The notes beneath the pieces are model-generated. The model saw only the letters and a program-made list of their open reading frames with translations. It did not search any database and had not been told where the DNA came from. From an uncultured cyanobacterium (GTDB lineage: Bacteria; Cyanobacteriota; Cyanobacteriia; Cyanobacteriales; Nostocaceae), in contig CAINGU010000048.1 of the NCBI GenBank assembly GCA_903848645.1, forward strand, positions 1 to 64,000: 64,000 bases of DNA. The letters run 5' to 3'. A program made the position numbers and the translations under genes. Positions 10,243 to 20,088 of the stretch are shown here, one piece after another (the first letter of the stretch is position 1; each line of letters opens with the position of its first letter).

Positions 10243-11034
10243 TTAACCGGCTACTTGAATCGGTCCATGTACACTTCCACTCATAAATTGTCTAATTAAA
10301 GGATTTTCTGTGTGATCTAAGGCAACTACTGTACCTTGCCATTGCACTTTTCCTTGATAAAGAAATACAATTTGGTCGCAGGTACGCCGAATGGTACTTT
10401 CTTGGTGAGTGACAATTGAGTATGTACTACAGACTCCTTGGGTATGTTGTAAACTGCGGATTAAGTCCTCAATTACCGTGGAGGCAATGGGGTCGAGTCC
10501 AGCCGTCGGTTCATCGTATAATAGAACCTCTGGGCTATCTGTGGGACGCTGAGGATTAGACATAATCGCTCGCGCAAAGCTGACTCTTTTTCGCATTCCT
10601 CCCGAAAGTTCCGACGGGTAAAGATGACTAATATCTGCTAAACCTACCATTTCTAATTTTTCATTGACAAGTTCACGAATATGCGATCGCTTTAATCGGG
10701 AATTTTGATAAAGTAAAAATCCGATGTTTTCTTCGACTGTCAAGGAGTCAAATAAGGCCGCTTGCTGAAATACCATGCCTATCCCCACAGGATCAGCAGC
10801 ATCTTCTATTAAACCTTCTCTGCGGACTCCTTGAATATAAATTTCTCCCTCGTCGGGTTTTAATAATCCAGCTATAATCCGCAAAACTGTTGACTTACCA
10901 GTACCCGAAGGTCCAATAATCCCTAATGATTGGCCTCGGTATATTTTTAAATCAACGTTATCTAAAACCTTGTTGTTCCCAAAAGTTTTAGAAATACCTC
11001 TTAATTCAATTAATGGTTCTAATAGTTCTGTCAT
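10243..11034 (-). CDS. MlaF-like ABC transporter ATPase
   Basis: The 263-residue ATPase shows Walker A GPSGTGKST (about residues 42-50), the signature LSGGMRKR and Walker B LLYDEPTAGLD. The MRKR form of the signature is typical of the MlaF/Ttg2A (Mkl) subfamily, which drives lipid transport with MlaE and MCE proteins. The MCE partner is encoded immediately downstream. In photosynthetic organisms the orthologous set corresponds to the TGD lipid importer. The permease subunit must be encoded elsewhere. Confidence 0.92.
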   Translation of the reverse strand: MTELLEPLIELRGISKTFGNNKVLDNVDLKIYRGQSLGIIGPSGTGKSTVLRIIAGLLKPDEGEIYIQGVRREGLIEDAADPVGIGMVFQQAALFDSLTVEENIGFLLYQNSRLKRSHIRELVNEKLEMVGLADISHLYPSELSGGMRKRVSFARAIMSNPQRPTDSPEVLLYDEPTAGLDPIASTVIEDLIRSLQHTQGVCSTYSIVTHQESTIRRTCDQIVFLYQGKVQWQGTVVALDHTENPLIRQFMSGSVHGPIQVAG

Positions 11035-11117
11035 TGCTAGTTGGTAATTGATTAAGCTATCACCTGTAACCTATAATATTTTGTAAATCCAGCCGATTTC
11101 TAATTTTACTAGAATTT

Positions 11118-11513
11118 ATGTCCCCTTATCCTAGTTTAGTGACTGTTTCCGCACTTATACTATACTTTGTCGTCACAATTAACGTTGGTAGAGCTAGATT
11201 TAAATATCAAGTCCCTGTACCGCAAACTACGGGAAATTCCGATTTTGAAAGGGTGCTAAGGGTGCAGCAAAATACCTTAGAACAACTAGCTTTATTTGTA
11301 CCCGCTTTATGGTTATTTTCTATTTACGTTGATCCTATTTGGGGTTCTGCACTGGGTGCAGCTTGGATAGTGGGAAGGATTGCTTACGCTTGGGGATATT
11401 ATATAGCCGCAGAAAAACGCGGTCCAGGTTTTGCGATTAGTTCTTTGAGTAGTATCGTGCTAATTCTTGGTTCGCTGGTTGGTATTATTTTATCTATGGT
11501 GAATCCCCAATAG
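11118..11513 (+). CDS. MAPEG-family membrane protein
   Basis: The 131-residue protein has about four hydrophobic segments and the MAPEG-type sequence RVLRVQQNTLEQLALFVPAL followed by GRIAYAWGYY. MAPEG proteins are membrane-associated enzymes of eicosanoid and glutathione metabolism in eukaryotes; bacterial members may be glutathione transferases. The substrate here is unknown. It is transcribed divergently from the MlaF-like gene with an 83-bp gap. Confidence 0.85.
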   Translation: MSPYPSLVTVSALILYFVVTINVGRARFKYQVPVPQTTGNSDFERVLRVQQNTLEQLALFVPALWLFSIYVDPIWGSALGAAWIVGRIAYAWGYYIAAEKRGPGFAISSLSSIVLILGSLVGIILSMVNPQ

Positions 11514-11693
11514 AATTTTACCGTGATTTTTTTTGCTGAGTGTTATTTTTTTAGTCAATAGCACTTAGCCGAAAATCCTGTACTTGGTTTGCTGAAACTG
11601 CTTCTGCTCGTATCAGCTTCATTTCCGCTTGAATCTCCGCAATTTTTTCCCAGTCTAGTCACTTGGGTGGATGCAACAAGCTGGTTAGGGAAG

Positions 11694-14141
11694 TCATGAA
11701 CCCCGTGTTACATAGAAAGGTTTAGCATGATTAAATACACCATAAGCACGCTGTTTCACCCAGTCCTCAATCAAAAACCAGATCAACGCATAAATCCAGA
11801 CAAATCCAGCCCAACCCCAGCCGATGGGAGTCATAAAGATCCCATACACTGCAAGTATGGTTGCCAGGAATTGAGTTACCAGGACGGCTGTTAGCAAAAT
11901 TTTCGCTGGTTTAATTGACCAAAAGGGACCCTTAGTGCGCGTCACGAAGATAGTGAGATGCCCAGCAATGGAGAGCTTTAGGTAAATTAATGTTTGCAGA
12001 ATACTGCGATCAAGGTGAAAATACCGTTCCCCCAAATACAACAGCCCAAAGGATTCAACCACCCCAGTTAGCCCCAGAATGGTTGCCAGACCCAGGATGA
12101 TGGGCATATTCCAGGTTTCAGGGCGATTGGCGGGACGGGTGTTATCGTAGGCAATGGAGATGATTGCACCATCATTCAACAATGCCAGCAGCACAATCAT
12201 GATGGCAGTGACGGGATAAAAGTTGTAGACCACAATGGAAAGGGTCATGAACAACAAAACCCGGATGGTTTCGGTGATCCGGTAAATAGCGTAATTGTTC
12301 ATCCGCTGAAAGATGCGACGGCTTTCTTGAATCGCCTCCACAATCACAGAAAGTCCAGGTGTAAGTAAAACAATATCGGCAGCCGCACGAGCAGCATCAG
12401 TAGCTCCAGAAACCGCAATCCCAGCATCAGCTTTTTTGAGAGCAGGGGCATCATTAACACCATCACCAGCCATACCCACCAGATGCCCCCGTTGCTGCAA
12501 GATATCCACTATGTGGTATTTGTGTTCCGGGAAGACTTGAGCAAATCCGGCAGCAGCTTCAATCGCATCGTTAACTTGTCCAACTTCGTGAGGTGCGGCT
12601 GCTTCTAGCAAACTGGCATCGAGGATGTCTCCCTTTAGTCCTAGTTGATGAGCAGTTTCACGAGCGATCGCTTGTTGATCTCCCGTCAACATTTTCAAGT
12701 CAATTCCCAGCTTTTTCACTGCCTGAATCATCAGTTGGGAGTCGCTGCGGGGTGGGTCAAATAGCGGTAACACGCCCAAAAACTGCCAGTTCTCACCATC
12801 GTCAGTCCGGGCAACCCCCAGGGATCTAAATCCGCGTTGGGCAAACTCGGCGATCGCCTTATCCACTTGTGACTGCACCTGAGCCACATTTTTGGAGAGT
12901 GCCAGAATCACTTGGGGCGCACCTTTTGTCACCTTAAAGTTATCGCCATCACTTTCAACGGTGGCTTCAGTCCGTTTCCCCACAGGGTCAAAGGGTTGGA
13001 AGTGGACAATTTGGTAAGCATCTAAAGGTTGATCTGGCTGCAAACCAGCGAGAATTGCCAGATCAATGGGGTCTTTGTCTTCATCACGGGAAGCAAGGGA
13101 CGCATTGAGGATCAGCGATTTTGGATCTGTATTGCCCACACAAAAAGGCTCTCCCAGAGTTAACTGGTTGAGAGTTAAAGTCCCCGTTTTATCGGAACAA
13201 AGAATATCAATGCCAGCCATCTCTTCAATAGCCGCCAACCGACTCACAATCGCTTGCTTTTTCGCCAGTTTTTGCGCTCCTACAGCCATTGTCACAGACA
13301 ACACCGTCGGCATGGCTACGGGAATGGAGGCAACCGTCAACACCAGTAAAAACCGCAGAGTAGTTAGCCAAGGATCACCCCGAAACAGCGTTACCACCAG
13401 CACCACTACCACCAGCAATAGGGCAATCATGATCAGGTAATCGCCGATTTTCAATACTGCTCGTTGAAAGTGGCTGACTGTCTGGGCAGATTCTACCAGG
13501 TGGGCAGTTTTGCCCATGTAAGTATTAATTCCAGTAGCATAGACAATGCCATCCAATTCTCCTTGCTTGAGGATAGAACTGGAGTACAGCACACTTCCCA
13601 CCTTACATTCTACGGGTAGTGATTCCCCCGTTAACGCCGATTGATCAACCTGTGCCGGATCGCCGGACAAAAACCGCACATCTGCGGGGACAATATCGCC
13701 TAGACGCAAGCGGATCAGGTCGCCAGGAACTATTTCGCGGGCAGGGATCTGCGTCCAGGTGTTGTCTCGTTTTACCCGTGCCTGAAGTGCCAATTTTGCC
13801 TTGAGAGCAGTGATCGCATTACCCGCTTGAAACTCTTCCCAAAAACCCACTACTCCGTTGCCAATTAGGAGTACCAAAATGATGCCAAAATTAACCCAGT
13901 CTCCAACTATTGCCGAAAGAATCACCGCCGCTTCGATCATCCAAGCGATCGGTCCCCAAAAGTGCGATAGGAACTGCATGATTGGGCTGACGGTCGTTTC
14001 CGGTAATTCGTTATAACCATCTTTTGATTGCCTTTGCAGTGCCTCTTTTTTGCTCAATCCCTGATTGGAAGTAGTCAGTTGCTTTTGTAGTGCTTCTAAC
14101 GATAGATGGGAAAGCCTTTCTTGATCGGTAGATACAGTCAT
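11694..14141 (-). CDS. plasma-membrane-type H+-ATPase (P-type, P3A)
   Basis: The 815-residue protein has an N-terminal cation-ATPase domain, the TGES actuator motif, the phosphorylated aspartate in CSDKTGTLT (Asp317), the MLTGDQ and GDGVNDAPAL hinge motifs and about ten membrane segments. The overall length, the short N-terminus and the segment ASIPVAMPTVLSVTMAVGA fit the P3A proton pumps rather than Ca2+ or K+ pumps. It would export protons at the expense of ATP. The gene ends an operon-like row after the HPF-like gene (21 bp gap), in a cluster of fermentative carbon-metabolism genes, so a role in pH homeostasis under acidifying or energy stress is plausible but inferred. Confidence 0.9.
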   Translation of the reverse strand: MTVSTDQERLSHLSLEALQKQLTTSNQGLSKKEALQRQSKDGYNELPETTVSPIMQFLSHFWGPIAWMIEAAVILSAIVGDWVNFGIILVLLIGNGVVGFWEEFQAGNAITALKAKLALQARVKRDNTWTQIPAREIVPGDLIRLRLGDIVPADVRFLSGDPAQVDQSALTGESLPVECKVGSVLYSSSILKQGELDGIVYATGINTYMGKTAHLVESAQTVSHFQRAVLKIGDYLIMIALLLVVVVLVVTLFRGDPWLTTLRFLLVLTVASIPVAMPTVLSVTMAVGAQKLAKKQAIVSRLAAIEEMAGIDILCSDKTGTLTLNQLTLGEPFCVGNTDPKSLILNASLASRDEDKDPIDLAILAGLQPDQPLDAYQIVHFQPFDPVGKRTEATVESDGDNFKVTKGAPQVILALSKNVAQVQSQVDKAIAEFAQRGFRSLGVARTDDGENWQFLGVLPLFDPPRSDSQLMIQAVKKLGIDLKMLTGDQQAIARETAHQLGLKGDILDASLLEAAAPHEVGQVNDAIEAAAGFAQVFPEHKYHIVDILQQRGHLVGMAGDGVNDAPALKKADAGIAVSGATDAARAAADIVLLTPGLSVIVEAIQESRRIFQRMNNYAIYRITETIRVLLFMTLSIVVYNFYPVTAIMIVLLALLNDGAIISIAYDNTRPANRPETWNMPIILGLATILGLTGVVESFGLLYLGERYFHLDRSILQTLIYLKLSIAGHLTIFVTRTKGPFWSIKPAKILLTAVLVTQFLATILAVYGIFMTPIGWGWAGFVWIYALIWFLIEDWVKQRAYGVFNHAKPFYVTRGS

Positions 14142-14162
14142 CTGTGACTCCTGACTCCTTTT

Positions 14163-14528
14163 TCAATGACTATTAATTGAGCTAGACAGAGGTGGGTCAG
14201 TTCTGTGATTTTCTTGGTGGTGCAGCCGTCCGAGAGTGCTATCAATCAATCTGGTCAATTTATCAGCAGCCCCATCAACAGCTTCGTCTAAGGTCGCTGC
14301 CTGATCTGTTACCGCGATGGGCTGGCGGCCTTTGAGGCGGGCTTCTATCATGCAGCGCATATCGTCATCGCCGCCCTTCTTATCGCTGTTCTCATCGCTC
14401 AGGTGAACATCAACGTGAGTGATGCTATCGCTGAATCGGCTCAGACTCTCTGCCACTACATCACTAACCTGATTGGCTAGTGCTTCGTGACCTTCGATGT
14501 TATGCCCGGTATGGATTTGGATTTGCAC
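14163..14528 (-). CDS. short HPF/RaiA-like ribosome-associated protein
   Basis: The 121-residue protein has the alpha/beta pattern of the S30AE/HPF family (IQIHTGHNIEGHEALANQV, then VDVHLSDENS, MIEARLKGRQPIAVTD and a final amphipathic helix). Such proteins bind the 30S decoding centre and inactivate ribosomes in stationary phase or the dark. It is the short form without the long-HPF C-terminal domain. It lies between the GH65 fusion gene (37 bp) and the proton pump gene (21 bp), so it is likely co-transcribed and stress-linked. HPF members that are not ribosome factors also exist. Confidence 0.75.
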   Translation of the reverse strand: MQIQIHTGHNIEGHEALANQVSDVVAESLSRFSDSITHVDVHLSDENSDKKGGDDDMRCMIEARLKGRQPIAVTDQAATLDEAVDGAADKLTRLIDSTLGRLHHQENHRTDPPLSSSINSH

Positions 14529-14565
14529 GATGTTCTCCCGTTGTAATTGTGATTGGCTTAATATT

Positions 14566-17550
14566 TCAGATGGAATGACTGAATAGAGTTTGTAAATTGG
14601 TCAGGTGAACGCCCATCAGATTGGGTAGAACAATATGAGCAGATCCGCCAAAGCGATCACTATGTCCGATTCCAATTGCCCACATACCTGCGGCGATGGC
14701 GGCTTCAACTCCAGCAGGGGCATCTTCAACCACTACACAGTGGGCGGGGTCAAGTCCTAACTGAGTAGCAGCGTAGAGAAATAAATCAGGGGCTGGTTTG
14801 GGGTGTTCAACACTGTAACCATCAGCAATTGCATCAACAAGATTAGCAATCCCTAACTTGGCGATCACGGTTCGGGCATTCTTGCTTGCAGAAGCGATCG
14901 CTATTTTTATTCCCGATTGCCTTAATTCTCCTAATAACTCAATTACACCGGGCAAAATATTTTGAGGTGTTAGACCTTGGATCGATTCGACATAGTAGCG
15001 ATTTTTGCGATCCATCATCTCTTGAAGTTCTACCTCTGAATAATTATGACTGCCAAGGATCAGCAGTAGTGATTCTCTTCTTGCTACGCCGCGCAGTGCT
15101 TCATTAGCCTGTCTATTAAAGGGTAACTTTTCTTCATCAGCTAATTTCTGCCAAGCCCGATAGTGAAATTCGGCAGTGTTCGTCAGCACCCCATCTAGGT
15201 CAAAAATGAACCCATGAATATCAGGTACTGGAGCAGGGGATAGATCGAAGCTATGGCAATTACCGCGCCATTGTAGTTTGAATTTGAGGCGAGTCCATGT
15301 CGGAGGAAGGTGGGGAGTGGCGACAGGTCCTGTGTCCGGCAATTGAATGCCCCCGAAGCCGAAGACCACGGCTTGCCAGACACCACCGGCTGAAGCCGCA
15401 TGAATACCTTCTTTTGTGTTACCGCGAGTATCTTCGAGATCGACTAAGGCTGCCTGCATAAAATGTTTATAGGCATCTGTTGTTGCCCCCAGATTAGCTG
15501 CAAGGATAGCGTGAATGGCGGGACACAAGGATGATCCATAAGTGATATCGGTGCGCTTAAAGTAGTAGTCCCAGTTCTTTTGCAGTCGCTCATGCCAATC
15601 AGGTAAAGCTTGCGTACCTCGCATCAGGTAGAGGAGCATTAGTACATCAGGTTGCTTAATCACCTGACAGTGATTAGTTTTTTCTATTCCTAGAACCGCT
15701 TGAATTGATTTATCGCGTGGCTCGTAGTTACTTAGGTCAATATCCTCAAGCTGAAAGAACCCGTCAAATTGTTCAATTAGCCCTGTTTCCCGATTGTATG
15801 GGATGTACATCTGCGTGGCGATCGCTTGGAATTGCCGTAAAACTTCTGGGGTAAGTTGCAGCTTTTGTGATAATTCCGCAGCCCGATCAGGAAACTTGTG
15901 TTGCAACCATTTGTATGTAGCAACAGCCTTTTCTAAATGCCACTGCACCATCCGATTGGTGAAGACATTGTTATTTACTTGCTCATGGTATTCATCGGCT
16001 CCCATTACCCCGCATAGTTCATATCGTTCCTGTTGAGCATTCCACTCCACTCGACTCATCCAGAATCTAGCAGTATCTAAGATAATTTCCGATCCATAGT
16101 CTCGCAGCCAAATGTCATCGCCGGTTGCTTGCGAGTATTGCCAGATGGCATAGGCAATGTCCGCACTAATGTGAATTTCCCGGTCGCGGCACCAAATACG
16201 CACAGCTTCGGCATAGGGATCGTTGAGAATTGACCATCGGGGGGTCATCTCATCTCCAGTAGCAGCACTTTCCCAGGCAAACATTGCCCCTGTATATCCA
16301 CTATGCGCTGCTTTACGTCTTGCTCCATCCAAAGTGTGATATCGGTAGGTTAGCAAGCTGCGGGCGATACCAGGTTGCGTCAAGGTGAAAAAGGGCAGGA
16401 TAAAAATTTCTGTATCCCAAAAGACGTGACCCCGGTAGCCTAAGCCCGAAAGCGTTTTGGCAGGAACGCTGACACGAGTATTGCTTGAGCATTCACCTAG
16501 AATGTGCGAAGAAGCACTAATGAAGATTTGAAATAGGTTGTATCGAACTGCCAACTGTGCTTTGCTATCTCCCTCAATCTCCACATCGCTTTGTTCCCAA
16601 ACTTCCTGCCAAGCTTCCTGATGTGCTTTAAGCAGCACCGCATAAGCCGGCAGTTCAACCAATTTAGCTTGAGCCGCCTGAAGGGGTAGATCCGCATCCT
16701 GTGACGTAAACAAAGTTACAACCTTGTCCACGCCTACGGTCTGTCCTGCTGTCACATTAAAGGAAATCATCAAAGTGGGAGTATCGAAAGTATTCGACAC
16801 CGGCAACGACACCAACGAGTCATTACCAATACCTTTGTGCGAGAGAATCGCAGTCATTTTAGCAGCTATGCCGAGTTCAATATGAGAACTGCGGGTACGC
16901 ATAAGTAGCCAAACTCCCTGCTCTATCTTGCCCCGATCTAGCTGTTCCCAGTGGTCAAAGCCTTGATTGTCAGGATAAGCATTGATGTGGGACTGAACCT
17001 CGATTTTCCAAGGGAAAGGTTGCGCCAACGTATCATTAACATTAATGGGTGTGATCTGGCATCGCAGTCCCAAAACCTGATGAACTGCCAAACTAGCAAA
17101 GCGTTCAAATCGTAGATCTAAGGTATTTCCAGTTGGGCTACGCCAGCGCACCGAACGACTCAGAACCCCGCAACGCAAGTCAAGCTGTCGTTCGTAGTGG
17201 ATAATTTCGCCGCTATCAAGTCCAAACCGTTCTCCGTTGACGACAATCACCAAGGACAACCAATCAGGACAATTTACTAGCTCGGTATAGACTCCAGATA
17301 CATCGTCATACACCCCATGTATTAAGGTGGCAGGTAAAGCCTGTGGGTAGCCCTCCTCAAAGCTGCCTCGCGTTCCTAAATAACCATTGCCAATCGTAAA
17401 GACGGTTTCTCTAGCACACAACTGCGCTGGATCAAAGTGAGGTTCGATCACCGTCCAGTCTGTGTAAAGCAAAGCATGGGAGCATGGCAGGCTATCCTCT
17501 GGGTCAAGGGCGGGCAGATTTATTTTTCCAATTGTATTGAAATCTAACAT
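14566..17550 (-). CDS. GH65 disaccharide phosphorylase fused to beta-phosphoglucomutase
   Basis: The 994-residue protein is a two-enzyme fusion. Residues about 1-765 form a glycoside hydrolase family 65 phosphorylase, with the catalytic Glu in GADEYHEQ (Glu520). Residues about 780-990 form a HAD beta-phosphoglucomutase with FDLDGVL (Asp784 and Asp786). Family 65 phosphorylases split maltose, trehalose, kojibiose or related sugars with phosphate to glucose plus beta-glucose 1-phosphate, which the second domain turns into glucose 6-phosphate. The fusion thus channels a disaccharide into glycolysis without ATP. The exact disaccharide cannot be read here; trehalose or maltose are candidates. It precedes the HPF-like and H+-ATPase genes. 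Confidence 0.92.
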   Translation of the reverse strand: MLDFNTIGKINLPALDPEDSLPCSHALLYTDWTVIEPHFDPAQLCARETVFTIGNGYLGTRGSFEEGYPQALPATLIHGVYDDVSGVYTELVNCPDWLSLVIVVNGERFGLDSGEIIHYERQLDLRCGVLSRSVRWRSPTGNTLDLRFERFASLAVHQVLGLRCQITPINVNDTLAQPFPWKIEVQSHINAYPDNQGFDHWEQLDRGKIEQGVWLLMRTRSSHIELGIAAKMTAILSHKGIGNDSLVSLPVSNTFDTPTLMISFNVTAGQTVGVDKVVTLFTSQDADLPLQAAQAKLVELPAYAVLLKAHQEAWQEVWEQSDVEIEGDSKAQLAVRYNLFQIFISASSHILGECSSNTRVSVPAKTLSGLGYRGHVFWDTEIFILPFFTLTQPGIARSLLTYRYHTLDGARRKAAHSGYTGAMFAWESAATGDEMTPRWSILNDPYAEAVRIWCRDREIHISADIAYAIWQYSQATGDDIWLRDYGSEIILDTARFWMSRVEWNAQQERYELCGVMGADEYHEQVNNNVFTNRMVQWHLEKAVATYKWLQHKFPDRAAELSQKLQLTPEVLRQFQAIATQMYIPYNRETGLIEQFDGFFQLEDIDLSNYEPRDKSIQAVLGIEKTNHCQVIKQPDVLMLLYLMRGTQALPDWHERLQKNWDYYFKRTDITYGSSLCPAIHAILAANLGATTDAYKHFMQAALVDLEDTRGNTKEGIHAASAGGVWQAVVFGFGGIQLPDTGPVATPHLPPTWTRLKFKLQWRGNCHSFDLSPAPVPDIHGFIFDLDGVLTNTAEFHYRAWQKLADEEKLPFNRQANEALRGVARRESLLLILGSHNYSEVELQEMMDRKNRYYVESIQGLTPQNILPGVIELLGELRQSGIKIAIASASKNARTVIAKLGIANLVDAIADGYSVEHPKPAPDLFLYAATQLGLDPAHCVVVEDAPAGVEAAIAAGMWAIGIGHSDRFGGSAHIVLPNLMGVHLTNLQTLFSHSI

Positions 17551-18020
17551 AGTGTTTCTATCAGAATATTGAATTAAATCTTCCAGTTACCAATAACAAA
17601 AACAAATAATTCTACCGCTCCTTTTATGGAGAAATAGGATTGCAATCTAATAGTTTAATAGCTCCATCTGCTCAAGATTCTGCGTCATCAAATATATCTC
17701 GAAATTCTTGTTTAAGTAGGTGCATTTTCTCTGTCTACGATGACTCCTACATATTTTCATTTTCCTTTCCTTTCAATAATTGAACGCAGATGGACGCAGA
17801 TAAACGCAGATAATTTTGTACTTCGTTAGACTAGGAAATTACTATATCTATTCCTCTATTAGGTTATTTCTTCTCGCTACACTATATTTCTCTGAAGCCT
17901 AATTATAATTAAATTTCTCCTAACCTTTACTCTATCTGGGGTTGGGTTGTTTTCTCGACAGAAATTCGTCTATCTACCTCTTTTGATTTGCTTATCCCAT
18001 CGCCGGTTTCCCTTGGTTGT
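17551..18020. other. intergenic region with a short direct repeat
   Basis: No gene is visible. Near 17787-17813 the sequence repeats cgcagat-type units (gaacgcagatggacgcagat and following), a dispersed simple repeat. The region probably contains the promoter for the GH65 fusion operon and the 3' end of the upstream phosphoketolase-aldolase transcript. Confidence 0.4.
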
Positions 18021-18644
18021 TTACACAAGCTTTTGGCAGTTGAGTATTTCATGAGAAACATTCCACAAAGCAATAATCGGCACGTCTGGGTGGTGGGGGT
18101 CGAAGGTGAAAATACTGATTGATGCTGTGCCAAGGGGGAAATGCTGCGCTTCATCCACTGCTAACCCGATCCAGCGTGTAGCTAAAACGCCACCGAATTG
18201 ACCGTGGGAAAAGAGAGCGATATTCCCGTCCATAATGCGAAGACGAGCGATGAGTCGATCAGCACGGACGGAAATTTGGGTGGGTATTTCACCGTGGGGA
18301 CAACCATCCCGAAAAACATTCCAGTCCGGGCGTTCTTTGCGAATATTCACGGATTGCTTTCCTTCGTAATCGCCATAGTCCCATTCGACCAGATCCGGTT
18401 CAATTTCCGGGACTTGATCCAGTCCGACCAAGGCACAGGTTTGTTGAGCGCGTTTGAGTGGGCTGGTCAGCACGTGAGAAAACTGGATATTCTGAAGGTG
18501 CTTGCCAAGTTCCCGTGCCTCGGACTCGCCGTTTGCAGTCAACGGAATATCCGTGCGACCTGTGTGCCGATGGTTTAACGCCCACTCGGTTTCGCTGTGC
18601 CGAATCAGGTAAAGGCGCAGGGGAGTAGATATACTTGTTTTCAT
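18021..18644 (-). CDS. histidine phosphatase family protein
   Basis: The 207-residue protein has the phosphohistidine motif LIRHSETEW (His16) near the N-terminus, RHS instead of the common RHG, and the second histidine in ALFSHGQFGG. This places it in the phosphoglycerate-mutase-like branch, where many members are sugar-phosphate phosphatases rather than mutases. Its start overlaps the aldolase stop by 4 bp (ATGA), which points to translational coupling. In this setting a phosphatase acting on a sugar phosphate of the same pathway is a reasonable guess. Confidence 0.85.
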   Translation of the reverse strand: MKTSISTPLRLYLIRHSETEWALNHRHTGRTDIPLTANGESEARELGKHLQNIQFSHVLTSPLKRAQQTCALVGLDQVPEIEPDLVEWDYGDYEGKQSVNIRKERPDWNVFRDGCPHGEIPTQISVRADRLIARLRIMDGNIALFSHGQFGGVLATRWIGLAVDEAQHFPLGTASISIFTFDPHHPDVPIIALWNVSHEILNCQKLV

Positions 18645-19669
18645 GCTCCCGTCTCCTCCATCCTGGCATTATATTCGCCCCGACGTGCTGCCCAATTGCA
18701 CTTAGCTCGATGCAACAAAACCTGCTGTGCTTTTGACACATTTGCTTCTTGTCCTTGCCAAAGCTCCAAAGCTGGTTGCTGGATAGCGCGACCGAAGGAA
18801 AACGCCAATGCCCAAGGTGAACGCAATTTAAATTTAAGATTCATGGCATTCAAACGAGCCGAGGCCAGTTCAGCAGATTGACCGCCCGACAAGAACGCAA
18901 TCCCCGGAACAGCAGCAGGGACAGCCCGCAACAGACGGTTCAGCGTGGCATCAGCCACCTCATCCACCGATGCTTGTTGAGAACAAGTCAACCCCGGAAG
19001 CACCATATTAGGCTTCAGGATCATGCCCTCCAACATCACCCGTTGTGTGTAGAGTTGGTTAAAGAGGGTTTGCAGGACTTCCTCTATCACCTCGCTGCAC
19101 CGTGAGAGGGTATGCACTCCGTCCATCAGCACTTCCGGCTCGACAATGGGAACTAATCCGGCTTCTTGGCACAACGCAGCATAGCGAGCTAAAGATTGGG
19201 CGTTAGCCTCGATGCAACCCCGGCTGGGAATATCAACGCCGATGGTAATCACCGCACGCCACTTAGCAAAACGAGCGCCCATTTGCAAATATTTCTGGAG
19301 GCGATCGCGCAATCCATCCAGACCTTCGGTAATCTTCTCTCCAGGATGACCCGCCATATCCTTAGCACCGATGTCAACTTTGATGCCGGGGATGATTCCC
19401 CCATTGATGATGGCTTTAATAAAGGGAATTCCATTTCTCTGCTGTTGGTGAATAGTTTCGTCGTAGAGGATCGCGCCACTGATGTACTCACCGAGACTGG
19501 GGGTGGTAATAATCAACTCTCGATAGGCGCGTCGGGCTTCTTCGGTCTGGGGAATGCCTAACTTTGCGAATCGTTTGTTACAGGTAGGATTGCTCTCATC
19601 CATTGCCAGCAGACCCTTATTGTCAGCAACAAGCATCTTCGCGGTTTCTATCAGCTTTTGAACATTCAT
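18641..19669 (-). CDS. class I fructose-bisphosphate aldolase
   Basis: From the ATG at 19669 (MNVQKLIETAKMLVADNKGL) the protein has 342 residues, the usual class I length. Family sequence is clear: LLAMDESNPTCNKRF, GGIIPGIKVDIGAK, the VEPEVLMDG stretch and FLSGGQS. The enzyme cleaves fructose 1,6-bisphosphate through a lysine Schiff base. A second in-frame ATG lies at 19684, and the frame stays open into the upstream gene, so the start is not certain. It sits between a SpoIIAA-like gene and the histidine phosphatase gene, downstream of phosphoketolase. Cyanobacteria usually rely on a class II aldolase, so this is an accessory, probably stress or fermentation, enzyme. Confidence 0.92.
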   Translation of the reverse strand: MNVQKLIETAKMLVADNKGLLAMDESNPTCNKRFAKLGIPQTEEARRAYRELIITTPSLGEYISGAILYDETIHQQQRNGIPFIKAIINGGIIPGIKVDIGAKDMAGHPGEKITEGLDGLRDRLQKYLQMGARFAKWRAVITIGVDIPSRGCIEANAQSLARYAALCQEAGLVPIVEPEVLMDGVHTLSRCSEVIEEVLQTLFNQLYTQRVMLEGMILKPNMVLPGLTCSQQASVDEVADATLNRLLRAVPAAVPGIAFLSGGQSAELASARLNAMNLKFKLRSPWALAFSFGRAIQQPALELWQGQEANVSKAQQVLLHRAKCNWAARRGEYNARMEETGA

Positions 19670-19707
19670 TTCGGGTTGTTCCATTTCCGGTTGCCAATTT
19701 TCCGCCG

Positions 19708-20067
19708 CTACACTTCGCCCAACCACTGCCGCGCTGCGGTGATGTTGGCATGATCGAAGTAGCGGATCGCCGCTTTTGTGAATGGTTTGGAGAGGGTAGC
19801 CATGACGTGTTCCCACTTGTTTTCCCCAACCATTGCCAGTCGATCAATATCGGCGTGTTCGAGACCGAACTTGATGTCCTCCCATAAAGTGCTGGCTTCC
19901 CAGCCGTGGAAGTCGGTCATGTCGAACAGCACCCCCAACTTGCCATGCTGCTCGATGAAGCTATCGAACTCCGGCACAAAGCTCTCGTAATCAGCTTTTA
20001 CCAGCGTGCCGCTGACGTGGACGACGAGAATCTTCCCGCCGTTTTCTTCCTTGAGTTGAATGGACAT
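19708..20067 (-). CDS. SpoIIAA-like (STAS-fold) protein
   Basis: The 119-residue protein matches the SpoIIAA-like family: a beta-strand start (ILVVHVSGTLVKADYESF), then LGVLFDMTDFHGWE and a helical end with KPFTKAAIRYFDH. Bacterial members are small cytosolic or membrane-peripheral STAS-fold proteins of unclear function, possibly lipid or anion binding. The gene lies 21 bp after phosphoketolase and just before the aldolase, so it is part of the same operon. Confidence 0.8.
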   Translation of the reverse strand: MSIQLKEENGGKILVVHVSGTLVKADYESFVPEFDSFIEQHGKLGVLFDMTDFHGWEASTLWEDIKFGLEHADIDRLAMVGENKWEHVMATLSKPFTKAAIRYFDHANITAARQWLGEV

Positions 20068-20088
20068 TCAAAACTCCTTTGCCTTATT

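Noticed and set aside
11551-11658. short minus-strand open frame (WEKIAEIQAEMKLIRAEAVS and on) downstream of the MAPEG gene
   Set aside because: Only about 35 codons between stops, no good ribosome site and no family match; possibly the tail of a lost gene.
13066-13440. 124-codon plus-strand frame within the H+-ATPase gene
   Set aside because: It is antisense to strongly conserved ATPase motifs, so it is a shadow frame.
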